Shown here: positions 41,766-51,530 of the stretch, in pieces | Position numbering within the stretch: the first letter of the stretch is position 1 | Layout of the letters: each line of letters begins with the position of its first letter | Program-made: the position numbers and the translations under genes | DNA from: Monoplex corrugatus | Taxonomy: Eukaryota > Mollusca > Gastropoda > Littorinimorpha > Ranellidae | DNA: 64,000 nucleotides | Direction of reading: 5' to 3' | NCBI GenBank assembly: GCA_030674185.1 | Contig: CM060307.1 | Span: forward strand, 51,582,699 to 51,646,698 | Notes under the pieces: model-generated | What the model saw: only the letters and a program-made list of their open reading frames with translations | What the model was told of the DNA's origin: nothing | Database searches by the model: none

Positions 41766-41930
41766 TAGGGCCTCAGGACCTGGCCAGCTCATGGTTTTAT
41801 GTGCAGACTTAAGGCTTGTGCTATGATCACCATACACATGGCACCTGTGACGTTAGTGCATATGGAATTCGTTTCGAGCGCGGAGACGTCATCTTGAGAA
41901 ACTGAAACTGAAACTGAAACTATCAGCATC
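41766..41930 (+). repeat. SINE 3' body with GAAACT tail
   Basis: CTCAGGACCTGGCCAGCTCA, AAGGCTTGTGC, GGAATTCGTTTCGAGCGCGG, then GAGAAACTGAAACTGAAAC. It is the plus-strand counterpart of 268-480 and 14895-15110. Confidence 0.8.
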
Positions 41931-41969
41931 GAAACCATCGTATGATTTCTCACTTAGGCAGCTACAGGA

Positions 41970-42480
41970 CAAGAGCTAGAGCCGAAACAGACGCAGCCGT
42001 CATACATGATTTCTATCGACCTGCCCGAAGGTTTCGAGCTGTTTAGCAGAAGAGGCCTCTTCATATTTCTGGAGAAGATTGGATGTTCACCGAAGCTGCC
42101 GAATCTCATTGTCTCTTTCCATGACGACATGCAGGAGACAGAACAATCTAACCGATCACCCTCAGAGCTATTACCCATTCAAAGCGGAGTGGAGCAGGGT
42201 TGCGTGCTTGCTCCAGTGCTCTTTGGGATCTTCTTGTCTCTCGCACAGTCGAAAGATTTCAAAGTATCTGTCGATAGAGTGTGTCTACATACTAGATCCG
42301 ATGGCAAGCTCTTCATCATTGAACACTTTGGTGCAAAGAAGAAAGATTGTCAGGTTCTGATCCAGGGACATACTCTATGTTGATGATGCCGCCTTGACAT
42401 CTCACACAGCCTGGTCTCTGGAGGCTAGTCAGCTCCCTAGCGCATGTTGGCAAAGATTTCGGCTTCATCATCGATCTGAA
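41970..42480 (+). pseudogene. LINE reverse transcriptase fragment
   Basis: It encodes SRRGLFIFLEKIGCSPKL, LIVSFHDDMQ, SGVEQGCVLAPVLFGIF and, after a frameshift, YVDDAALTSHTAWSLEA. The order (RT palm start, QG.VLAP, then the catalytic YVDD box) is that of non-LTR retrotransposons. It is a different family from the other LINEs in the window. Both ends are truncated. It lies within a GPCR intron, in antisense. Confidence 0.88.
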
Positions 42481-42609
42481 AGTAAGGACATTTGCCTCCA
42501 GCGTTGGTCTTGTATCCCCGGCATGACCACTCATACCAGGCTATAAAGGACCAGTATGTCTGCTCATCCATAGAGTTAACGGGAGGCTCTATCACATTAT
42601 GTACATACA

Positions 42610-42745
42610 TACATATATGTGTGTGTGTAAGACAGAATGAGAGAGAGAGAAATAATATGTACATGTATATCTGGTTCACAATTGAAAAAGACATTATATA
42701 ATATTTTATATTACATCTTTAAAAACATGTATACATATCTATCTA

Positions 42746-42780
<35 letters not shown>

Positions 42781-42816
42781 TATATATATATATATATATA
42801 CATGTACATGTACATG

Positions 42817-42850
<34 letters not shown>

Positions 42851-42860
42851 GAGAACGAGA
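42610..42860. repeat. compound microsatellite (CTAT, CT, TA, TACATG)
   Basis: (CTAT)n and (CT)n at 42738-42779, (TA)n at 42780-42798, then TACATG/TACATA repeats to about 42850. Confidence 0.93.
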
Positions 42861-43096
42861 TATAGGTATAGAAATAGATATGATTATAGATACATGGCTA
42901 GGTTTAGCAAACGAAGATTTAAGAAGGGGAAGTTTTACATCTACTGTGGGCGCTTCGATAGGGTATAGCCAGTCCCTTGACAGCGACTGCAGGTGATGGT
43001 CTAGTCTGAACTGCGCGCTGGAGGTTCTTGCTTTGTAAAACAAGACAGAAGAAGGCCACAATTAGATCTACACATTCTGTCCAGGACCAGACTCAC

Positions 43097-43304
43097 CGTT
43101 ATTTTCCTTAGTGAAACGGGTGATGAAGGAGGGACACTGGATGACAGCGGCTTCACCTGGGGCTGTTTTATCCACACAGCTGAAGCCATCCCACGTCATG
43201 GGGCACCCATCACCATTGGCGCTGTCATCATCACTACTACCGTTATTGCCCCTTGACGATGTCTGGGAAGAGTCCATTTGTTTCTGGCAGCAGGCTGTTG
43301 CAGA
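43097..43304 (-). CDS. GPCR exon: core of the HRM domain (208 nt)
   Basis: It encodes SATACCQKQMDSS, a serine/asparagine/aspartate-rich linker, then CPMTWDGFSCVDKTAPG and IQCPSFITRF. C...WDG..C...T.PG......CP is the core HRM signature of class B receptors. The acceptor is GACCCAG and the donor GTGAGT. It enters in phase 0 and leaves in phase 1. Confidence 0.95.
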
Positions 43305-43491
43305 CTGGGTCACACAAAAATATATCGTATGTTCAAATTGCAGGATTGTATACTTTAGAGGGTTGCCTGCTACACCAGTGTATTACACAAGGAATAAAAA
43401 AGACAGAAGCACCATCCTGGCGTAAGGCAGGTAACCCTCGATTATTTTTGTAACATATCGATTTTTTTCTTATTTAAGAGTGTTCTGTTTT

Positions 43492-43516
43492 CTGTTGTTG
43501 TTGTTGTTGTTGTTGC
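43492..43516. repeat. (TTG)n microsatellite
   Basis: About eight TTG units, intronic. Confidence 0.9.
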
Positions 43517-43880
43517 TATACATCCATTTACATACATTTGATATTTTCTGTATGACAGAAAACAAACTGCTCAACCTAAAACAGCACTGCTTTGACATCT
43601 TCAGACTTACCTGGAAATTATTATTATCTGACTGACTGTGGCTTTTCGTTAATAATATTCCAGAACCATTGCGTGTCGTGTCTTCACAACCTGTCAGTAC
43701 GTTGTCCGTTCATACTGTCCATATTTGATATCTTAAATGTTTGAACAAAAGATCGCTAATGAATTATAACGTGTGTAAGAACATCGTACAAGCATCTGCT
43801 TGAGGAATCAGCATGACAAAAGCTACTCAGCAAATCATTGCACCTGTCATGTTTTGTTTACTAAAATGAATGTTCAAACC

Positions 43881-44265
43881 AGTCGCCGTGGTGTAGTGCT
43901 TAACGCAACAGATTACCGACTGAAAGGTTGTGGGTTCGAATCTTCATCAGTCCCCTCAAAACTATATCATTGCGGGATTTTTCGGCTCTACCCGGCTCCT
44001 ACCTAGAGTTGGGAGTGCTATGGGCTCATTGGGAAGACTGGGTCCACACAGTTGAGTCTAATCTACTCCACGGATGCATCATTGAGCGTGTTGCTTAAAT
44101 CTTCTGACCAACACCGCAGGTGACTGTATCTCTCGGGCTTGGTTGACGCCAAGATTTATTATGATAGTAAGTGGAGATCACAACCCTGCCACGCAGTCTC
44201 AATCCTAGATGGAACTCCATAGCATCATGATTATCATCCTCATGGACATCATCATCATCGCATTG
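43881..44265 (+). repeat. tRNA-derived SINE, with pol III boxes
   Basis: Box A-like TGGTGTAGTGC (43888-43898) and box B GGTTCGAATCT (43933-43943) are correctly spaced. A ~300-bp body shared with 39893-40265 follows, ending in a CATCATCAT/poly-A tail near 44265. This is the best-preserved SINE head in the window. Confidence 0.85.
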
Positions 44266-44487
44266 TTAAAAAAAAATGTGTCAGCTTCTGTAGCCATAAA
44301 GATGGCGTAGAAAATGGGACAAAAAAAAAAGGTGAGCACGAAGGTAACCCCTCTGAGTGCGATGATCCTAGAAGCAACAGTGAATGTTCAGTTCGATTCC
44401 ATTCTGCTGTGGGTTCCGACCTTCGTATAGCACTGACCATCGAGCTGACTGGAAGAAAAAAAACAAAACAAGACGCAATCGTCTCAC

Positions 44488-44799
44488 CTGGCAGCAAGCC
44501 TTCCAGTCCTGACAATCCTGACTGCTCAGAGTTTGGCAGACTATTTCCATGGCACTCTGGTTGCCAGGTTCAGCCAGCAGAAAACGCCCCGTGTCCCGGG
44601 ACTGAAGCAAAGCAAAGTGATGGGACATGTTGATGTGGAACTGTCCTGGGCCTTTATCTCTCAGCAGGTAGTCGAGGCATTTGGAGCAGGCATGGAGACT
44701 GAACACGGCTTGCGGGAAGCGACCTTCACGATCTCGGCACAGCTGGACGGTTTGGCCGTGTAGGGCGTGTGTAGTCTGGCCTCCGCCCTTTATTGTTGG
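44488..44799 (-). CDS. GPCR exon: N-terminal extracellular region (312 nt)
   Basis: The open frame encodes VFSLHACSKCLDYLLRDKG, LLQSRDTGRFLLAEPGNQS and CQTLSSQDCQDWKACCQ. The last part continues in frame into the next exon to give DC..W..CC..A..CC, seen in several invertebrate class B receptors. The donor GTGAGA is clear. The 5' boundary (acceptor TGACAG after 44799) is a guess; the upstream pyrimidine tract is weak. No signal peptide or start ATG is present in frame. Confidence 0.8.
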
Positions 44800-44828
44800 C
44801 TGTCATGATGAAATGTGAAACACCATAA

Positions 44829-45087
44829 TCAACCCTTTGATCCCGCATCCAGCTTTTTCAACCGTGCCAGGAAAGCAAAAACTTAACCCTTTGACTCTCT
44901 CACCCTATCCACCAGTTTCCTGCAGGAAGTTGATGGATAGGTAAGGGAGTGAAAGGGCTAAGTTTTTGCAGTTGGTGGATAGGCTACCTTTCCATGAGCT
45001 TCCTGCAGGAAGCTGGTGGATAGGGTGAGGGAGTCAAAGGGTTAAGCTTTTGCAGTTGGTGGATAGGATGCGGGAGTCCAGGGTTCA
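44829..45087 (-). mobile_element. TTAA-type MITE with an extra hairpin unit
   Basis: It carries two consecutive GCTTCCTGCAGGAAGC-type tips (near 44920 and 45005), the second with well-preserved arms ending GGGAGTCAAAGGGTTAA. The outer ends read TCAACCCTTTGATCCC and GGGAGTCCAGGGTTCAA. A partial internal duplication explains its 259-bp length. Confidence 0.85.
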
Positions 45088-45383
45088 AGATGGTCTCGAC
45101 ATCATAACATGAAAACAAAATTATCAAGCCATACTACTTTACAATGTTTTTCTGAGCAACCAGCATATCCAGAGCAAGGGGCATGAATAATGAAGCAGGT
45201 GTTACTCCCTTTGCGGTCATACGTATTGTACAAGGCAGTGACTTACATACATAACAGTTTTGAGACGTTTTGAAAGTAACAGTTAAACTTTCTTCTTACG
45301 TTATACACATGAAGCAAGTTTGGTAAATGCCGGTTAACCAACATCCTGTCAAAATATTTTTGAACATTTTGTGTAAAGCACAC

Positions 45384-45384
<1 letters not shown>

Positions 45385-45478
<94 letters not shown>

Positions 45479-45533
45479 CTCTCTCTCTCTCTCTCAGACT
45501 CACACACACACACACACACACAACAGAGACACG

Positions 45534-45611
<78 letters not shown>
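45385..45611. repeat. (AC)n array with a TC insert
   Basis: Two long AC runs (about 45385-45473 and 45537-45611) separated by (TC)n and ACAACAGAGACAC. It is the 5' flank of LINE copy A. Confidence 0.97.
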
Positions 45612-45612
<1 letters not shown>

Positions 45613-45850
45613 ATTTCTGTTACTTATTTCTGTTCTGAATCTAACTCTTATTTCTATTAGAAGGACGTTTCCACTTAGTTTTAACTACATCTTTTTTCTA
45701 CCTTTCATTGGTGGTTTTTTTTTTTCTAGCCATTTTTCTTGTACACAGAAAACTAAAGTATTCGTGATTATCAAACATATAACCATTAATTTAAAATAAG
45801 AGATTAGCCAACAATGAAAATGCGCCAACAATCACAAATCAAATTTTTAG

Positions 45851-46914
45851 TGGAATTGTAGATCTATTTCCACCAATTCCGCATACCTGGAACATTTCCT
45901 CGCATCAAATCAGTGTGAAGTTCTGATTCTACAGTCGCTTAATGTTATGCCAACCAAACTTCCCAACTTTCAAAATTATTATTATCCTCCAATATATGAC
46001 TTCGGGAATTCCGGGAAGAAGGTAGCCACTGCTATATACATACTTAAAGAGTTACAGTATCACATATTTACGTCCCCTGTTTTAACATCAAGCTGAAGAC
46101 TTACACGCTTGTGCCGCCACAGTACAATTCAGTAATTCATTAATCTTGAATGTTTTGTCAGTCTACCTGCCAACAGGTCCAAATGACCAAAATACAGAAT
46201 GGCTGCGTACGATACCAGATCTGCAGCACGGTAAATGGCTAATTGGTGGAGACTTTAATTCCCACTCTCCGTTCTGGGAAAAAGACTGTTGCACTGTTAC
46301 AAGCAATCGTTTGGTGGAGAAAATAGTTGACAGCTCGCTTTACCTTTTAAATGATGGAAGTGTCACTAGAATTCCTGATATCTCCAAACACCGGGCAACA
46401 GCCATCGATCTATCTTTGATATCACCAGAATTAGTACCATGCTGTACCTGGGACACTCACAGAGATACTTTGGGAAGTGATCACTTACCTATCATCATAC
46501 AATAACTAATAAAACATCAGATGAAAGAACACACCTGATATTATACCAAAATATAATTATACGCGCGCTGATTGGTCCTTGTTTCGGACTGCTCTTGCTA
46601 AACAAAAATATAATTATGATGAAGGTGAAAATGTAGATGTTATGTTTTCTAAATTCCAGCAGTCAGTTCTAGCTGCTGCAGACCCCTCAATCCCGAAACT
46701 CAAATCTTTTAAGTCCAATAATCGTTTGGGTAATGTCTGGTGGACAGAGGTATGCGAAAAAGCAGTTCAGTATAAAAAAGATAAATTCAAAATCTACATC
46801 AAAAGCAAAAACCCGACGATCATAGGAAATGAAAAAGCTAACATCCATGTAATAAAATCATTGCTGAAGCAAAGAAAGATTATTGGGCATCATACTGCAC
46901 CAAAGAAAGTTTAG
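45851..46914 (+). pseudogene. LINE copy A endonuclease and linker, frameshifted
   Basis: An APE-type endonuclease in pieces: WNCRSISTNSA...CEVLILQ at 45851-46080; LSVYLPTGPND, then GGDFNSHSPFWE and GSDHLPII at 46146-46503; and the linker ADWSLFRTALAKQ to WWTEVCEKAVQYKKD at 46579-46914. GGDFNSH carries the catalytic Asp-Asn pair and SDH is the C-terminal catalytic motif. About three indels or stops break the frame, so copy A cannot make a full pol. Confidence 0.85.
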
Positions 46915-46946
46915 ATTTTAAGGATTTCCATAAAGTCTGGACAAAA

Positions 46947-49652
46947 ATGAATCAAATGAAAAACGGAGCCAGCTTACCTAGGTGTCCAATAATAATTGAT
47001 ACATGTCACAAATTTCCTTCCGACATGGACAAAGCTGAAACTTTTGTGGATTTTTTTGCTGAAAATAGTAAAGTAGATGGTTTGTCTCCTACCTGCAAAC
47101 ACTACAGAGAAATGGCAGCTAACAACCTTATCTACACTGATCCAATACCTCAGAATGATCGCTGGTTTAATGCTCCAATCACCTTAGAAGAGCTAAAAAA
47201 AAACTCGATCTTGTCTCTACACAACAAAAGGAGTTCGGTAGGTGTTGATGCAGTTTCAAATGAAATGATTAAGCATCTTCCAGAAAACTATGTTACTTTC
47301 TTACACAAAATTTTTCAGAAATGCTGGGTGAGTGGAACTGTACCACAGGTATGGCAAAAGTCTATTGTTATACCTATATTAAAAGCAGGAAAGCCTAAAA
47401 ACAACGAAAACAGTTACAGACCTATTGCTTTGACGTCCCATACGAGCAAACTAATGGAAAGATTGGTATTAAACAGACTTGTACATTACTGTGATAAAAA
47501 TAACGTTATTCCAATAAACCAAGCAGGTTTCAGAAAAGGGAGATCCACAGTTGAGCACCTGGTTAAACTTACAACTCAGATAAAACAACAGTTTGCCCGC
47601 AGAAAAAGTCTTTTGGCAACTTTTGTTGATGTGAAAAAAGCGTATGATCAAGTTTGGCATACACGTTTATTGTACAAGCTGAAATCTATTGGTTTATCTG
47701 GCAATATGTATAATTATATTAAGTCCTATTTAGCCAATAGAACAATTCAAGCAAGAGTGGGAACAAGTTATTCTACTTCGCGACGTCTTGATATGGGAAT
47801 CCCTCAAGGTTCAGTGATAGCACCTATTTTATTTAATATCCTTATACAGGATCTTCCTAATGCACTCTCAAATCGTGTTGTTTTGGTACAGTACGCTGAT
47901 GATATATGTATTTGGATGAATAGTACTTTAAAAAAGACAACTCCACAGAGAGCACAGAATTACATCAGGAAGTTGTATCAATCTGATCTTGATAATCTTG
48001 GAAATTACATGTTAGAAAATGGACTGTCGTTATCAGCGGAAAAAACTAACATGATGCTATTTAATCCTGGTGGTACTTTAAGTCACTTGCCTACTTTCAA
48101 ACTGCATGGTGAAGTGCTACATTACAAGCAGATTGTAAAATTTCTGGGAGTCTTTATAACATCGAAATTAACCTGGAATGTCCATTTTGATTATATTTTA
48201 ACAAAAGCAAGGAAAGCCTTAAATTTTCTAAAGATAATAAGCAGATTACCCTGGGGAATGGATACAAACATACTACTTCATCTGTCAACAGCACTTGTAA
48301 GATCTAAATTATCCTATGCACAAGAAGTGTTCTTCAGTGCACCCAAATATTTACTAAAGAAGATTCAAAGCTTAGACTGCAAAAGTCTTAAAATTGCACT
48401 AGGTGTACCAGTCCATGCTTCTTGCCTGGAAACGTACAAAGTTGCTGGAATTCTGCCTCTGAACAACTATCGTGAGTTAGCGACAGCAAAGTTTGCCGTT
48501 AGAACTTCTTCACAAACGGACAATTTTGCGAGTAAGGAAGTAAAAATCAGGTCAGATGTTGACTTTCCGAAACGAGCAAAGAACATTTCATCACAAATAA
48601 CTGTTGCAACTTACGTATCTGACCTGGTCAAACAGTCTAACATAAATCTGGATGAAATAGCTGAAACACCATCCACAACGACCATCCCTACATGGGAAAT
48701 GCTAAAAGCCACTTTTGATATTGATTATACAGATGCTAAGAAACATGAAAACGTTAACATTTCGATATGCAGAGCAAGAGAACACATCGATGAAAAATAC
48801 CGTACCCACCTACATATTTTTACCGATGGATCAGTCTTAGAAAATAAATGTGCTGGAGCAGCATTTTATGTCCCAAAATATAAAATAATAAAGTCATTTT
48901 TCATTGGGCCAAATATATCTATCTTTACAGCGGAATTAGTCGCTATTTTACAAGCGTTGCATTATCTAGTAAACCTTACACATGTATTTTTCAAAGTAGT
49001 TCTCTTTGTTGATTCAAAATCTGTATTATATGCCTTGCAGTCTTTTGATACAGACAAAAGACCTGACTTAATTACTGAGGCAAATCATCTTATACATCGT
49101 TTAAGGATAAAAGGTACAGATCTCAGTTTATGCTGGGTGCCTTCTCACGTTGGTCTTCACGGCAACGAAGTAGTTGACAGAGCAGCTAAGCAAGGTGCAC
49201 ACAATTCTGATAATACTACAGAATTACGTATTAATACTTCCGTAAAAGAAGCTTGCAACTTGCTAGAATCAGCCTCATGGATTCGTTTTCATGAACATTT
49301 CCATGAAAAGTTTGTGTCACAACAAATGATAAAACTTTCATTTCAAAATGTGTGTAAAAAATTGCAGTTTTCTTCCATATATAATTTGAGAACGATTGTT
49401 GCTGTTCATTTTCGTATTCAGCTAAACGCATTGAAAACAAAATATTGTAAAAATGTCAAGTGTATTTGCGGCGAGCAATTCACACTGTTTCACTGTCTAT
49501 TTTACTACAAAATGCTACGTTCTTTTTTACCAAAAATGTTTACACAAGAAAATTATTCTGAAACTCATTTTAAAGAAGTAATTTCCGATCAATTTTTGTC
49601 AGTTAAAATTTCAGAATCGTTGGTTCACAGTCCTGTTAATGCATTACTTTAA
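46947..49652 (+). CDS. LINE pol: reverse transcriptase and RNase H, 901 codons open
   Basis: It copies element RNA at the cut target and degrades the RNA strand. The RT occupies about residues 130-430, with FVDVKKAYDQVW (catalytic D228), GIPQGSVIAPILFNILI at 284-300 and YADD at 316-319. RNase H is at about 618-750, with D627 (FTDGS), E663 (TAELVA), D689 (VDSKS), H734 (PSHVGLHGNE) and D744 (VDRAAKQ), all catalytic residues present. A C-terminal CICGEQFTLFHC is a reduced zinc-knuckle-like motif. The first methionine is arbitrary: the same frame extends upstream through KESLDFKDFHKVW into the frameshift near 46860. The enzyme core looks intact. Confidence 0.92.
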   Translation: MNQMKNGASLPRCPIIIDTCHKFPSDMDKAETFVDFFAENSKVDGLSPTCKHYREMAANNLIYTDPIPQNDRWFNAPITLEELKKNSILSLHNKRSSVGVDAVSNEMIKHLPENYVTFLHKIFQKCWVSGTVPQVWQKSIVIPILKAGKPKNNENSYRPIALTSHTSKLMERLVLNRLVHYCDKNNVIPINQAGFRKGRSTVEHLVKLTTQIKQQFARRKSLLATFVDVKKAYDQVWHTRLLYKLKSIGLSGNMYNYIKSYLANRTIQARVGTSYSTSRRLDMGIPQGSVIAPILFNILIQDLPNALSNRVVLVQYADDICIWMNSTLKKTTPQRAQNYIRKLYQSDLDNLGNYMLENGLSLSAEKTNMMLFNPGGTLSHLPTFKLHGEVLHYKQIVKFLGVFITSKLTWNVHFDYILTKARKALNFLKIISRLPWGMDTNILLHLSTALVRSKLSYAQEVFFSAPKYLLKKIQSLDCKSLKIALGVPVHASCLETYKVAGILPLNNYRELATAKFAVRTSSQTDNFASKEVKIRSDVDFPKRAKNISSQITVATYVSDLVKQSNINLDEIAETPSTTTIPTWEMLKATFDIDYTDAKKHENVNISICRAREHIDEKYRTHLHIFTDGSVLENKCAGAAFYVPKYKIIKSFFIGPNISIFTAELVAILQALHYLVNLTHVFFKVVLFVDSKSVLYALQSFDTDKRPDLITEANHLIHRLRIKGTDLSLCWVPSHVGLHGNEVVDRAAKQGAHNSDNTTELRINTSVKEACNLLESASWIRFHEHFHEKFVSQQMIKLSFQNVCKKLQFSSIYNLRTIVAVHFRIQLNALKTKYCKNVKCICGEQFTLFHCLFYYKMLRSFLPKMFTQENYSETHFKEVISDQFLSVKISESLVHSPVNALL

Positions 49653-49894
49653 GTTTATGAAGTTTGTACTTTAGAGTTAAATTTTCCATACACATTGTTA
49701 ATGTTAAATGTTAGTGTTAAGTTTTGTTCCATTTTTCTATTTCCCACCTACTTATGTCTATAACTATGTCTCCTCTATGCCCCAAAACCAACCAACCCAT
49801 CTCTCATCTCACCATTTTTTTTTTTTTTTACTTTTTTTTTTTTTCGTCTAATATCACTCATAGTGAAAAGACGTTAAATCAGAGAACGAACAAC

Positions 49895-49930
49895 ACATAC
49901 ACACACACACACACATACACACACACACAC

Positions 49931-49996
<66 letters not shown>

Positions 49997-50020
49997 ACAC
50001 ACACACACACACACATACGC
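49895..50020. repeat. (AC)n array, 3' flank of LINE copy A
   Basis: It begins right after the LINE tail (AACGAACAACACATACAC) and continues as almost pure AC to about 50013. Confidence 0.97.
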
Positions 50021-50380
50021 AAACGAACACATATTTTCAAAAATCTGTTCTCTCCTTTATTTTTCAAAATTTATTTAAGACGTACAGATACATGACAGAC
50101 ATTTCATTTCGTGCAAATCGTTCAGCAAATTAAATAAATCAATGAATGAATACATAGATAAACGACTTTATGAAGTGAAAGAAAAAAAAAGTAAAAGGAA
50201 TGTGCCATATGAAGTCTTGCTATATTAACGAAAAGAAAACTACGGTATAGCAAACTGTACGAACACGTTTTCCCCTTTCCAGCGTTTTAAACACTTTCCC
50301 CAATTTTTTCTGACATTTTGACTAACGTTGGTAATAGGTCATGAACAATTCGACCTGAAGACAGAATATTTAATATCACA

Positions 50381-50384
<4 letters not shown>
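50021..50384. other. no gene recognised
   Basis: AT-rich unique sequence between two microsatellites, with no coding signal. Confidence 0.5.
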
Positions 50385-50460
<76 letters not shown>

Positions 50461-50700
50461 CACACACACACACAACACACACACACAACATATACATACA
50501 TACATACACACGCACGCACGCACGCAAGCAAGCATACACACACGCCACACACGCACGCACGCACACACACACATACATCATACCATATATACATACATGC
50601 ATACATACATACATACATACATACTATACATACATACATACATACATACATATTACATACACAGAAACATTAAGAGAATTTACAGAGAGAGAGGGGGGGG

Positions 50701-50774
<74 letters not shown>

Positions 50775-50820
50775 TAGAGACAGAGACGCAGACAGAGAGA
50801 CAGACAGAGACAGAGACGAC
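50385..50820. repeat. compound microsatellites AC, CATA, GA, CAGA
   Basis: (AC)n 50381-50490, ACGC/AAGC units to 50570, (CATA)n 50590-50652, (GA)n 50692-50742 and (CAGA)n 50740-50820. The long ORFs here are repeat artefacts. Confidence 0.95.
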
Positions 50821-51295
50821 AGGAACGGATATGGCTAATGTGTTCCAAGAAAAAACATTGAGAGACCATGGGGCCTTTGAGAATGCATAAACTTAGATTT
50901 TCACCAAGAAAGTAGAATACATTTCCAGTAATGATCTGGAAGACAAACAAAAACCATACTACAGTAACGCCAAGACACCCGAAGGGCGACACCACATATA
51001 GATTCCAGATCAAAAACAAAATTAATGGCAACACAAATACACAAATCTGGTGTACGACAACGAAATCCCTGACCTCAGTGGCACTGATAGCGAAGACCCA
51101 AAACAGCTGAAGACACAAGGTCACGCAAGAACACCGTCCTGTCCGAATTCTGACCATTGTCCATTCACTTTGTTCGCGTCTGTCCCTTGTCTGTGAACAG
51201 AAACGTGCAGCACTTCAAAATAGTCGTTAATTAAAATATATTCCTATTTTTTGAAAGACGTAGAAGTATAATCAAGCTCGTTCAAGAAGGCCAGG
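50821..51295. other. no gene recognised; hydrophobic minus-strand ORF
   Basis: A minus-strand frame (51157 to about 50821, about 112 codons outside the repeat) is rich in hydrophobic residues, e.g. VFVLPLILFLIWNLYVV. It has no recognised family motif or convincing splice sites, so I do not call it a gene. Confidence 0.3.
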
Positions 51296-51341
51296 TCACA
51301 CACGCACACACACATACACACACACATGCACACACACACAT

Positions 51342-51402
<61 letters not shown>

Positions 51403-51530
51403 GCTGGCACGCATGCACACACACACACACACACACAAACACACACGCAGCACACACATGCACACACACACATACACACACGCGCGCCACCACCACGCAC
51501 ACACACACACACACACGCACACATTCACAC
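51296..51530. repeat. (AC)n array, 5' flank of LINE copy B
   Basis: AC repeats with ACGC, CATG and CGCG interruptions run directly into LINE sequence at 51531 (ACACAGAATTAGTACC). Confidence 0.97.

Larger units (their letters stand above)
33546..44799 (-). other. class B (secretin-family) GPCR gene, partial, eight exons
   Basis: Eight minus-strand exons with GT-AG introns and matching phases join into 380 codons without a stop. They encode an extracellular region with a hormone-receptor (HRM) domain, TM1, ICL1, TM2, TM3, TM4, ECL2 and the start of TM5. Such receptors sit in the plasma membrane, bind peptide hormones through the HRM domain and usually signal through G proteins. The short exons after TM4 are 61 and 70 nt, sizes I recall as conserved in vertebrate class B genes. 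The signal-peptide exon should lie above 44.8 kb and the TM5-TM7 and C-tail exons below 33.5 kb; I could not find them, so they may be in long introns, outside the window or lost. Which peptide subfamily it belongs to (calcitonin/CGRP-like, PDF, PTH-like or other) cannot be settled from sequence alone. Confidence 0.9.
45780..49893 (+). mobile_element. EN-RT-RNase H LINE, copy A (nearly complete pol)
   Basis: The endonuclease starts at about 45851 (WNCRSISTNSAYLEHFLAS), and the RT-RNase H reading frame ends at 49652. The 3' UTR ends with a T-run and the 47-nt tail CGTCTAATATC... at 49845-49891. AC arrays stand on both sides. The endonuclease-RT-RNase H order suggests the I/Nimb group, by family knowledge rather than a search. 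No ORF1 was recognised; 45612-45780 may be its remnant leader. Confidence 0.9.

Noticed and set aside
43881..43955. Genuine tRNA gene
   Set aside because: Pol III boxes are present, but no cloverleaf pairing is evident, and the ~300-bp body is repeated elsewhere with the head, as in a SINE.
50821..51157. Hydrophobic minus-strand ORF resembling membrane segments
   Set aside because: No class B or other receptor motif, no convincing splice sites, and its length is inflated by the adjoining microsatellite.
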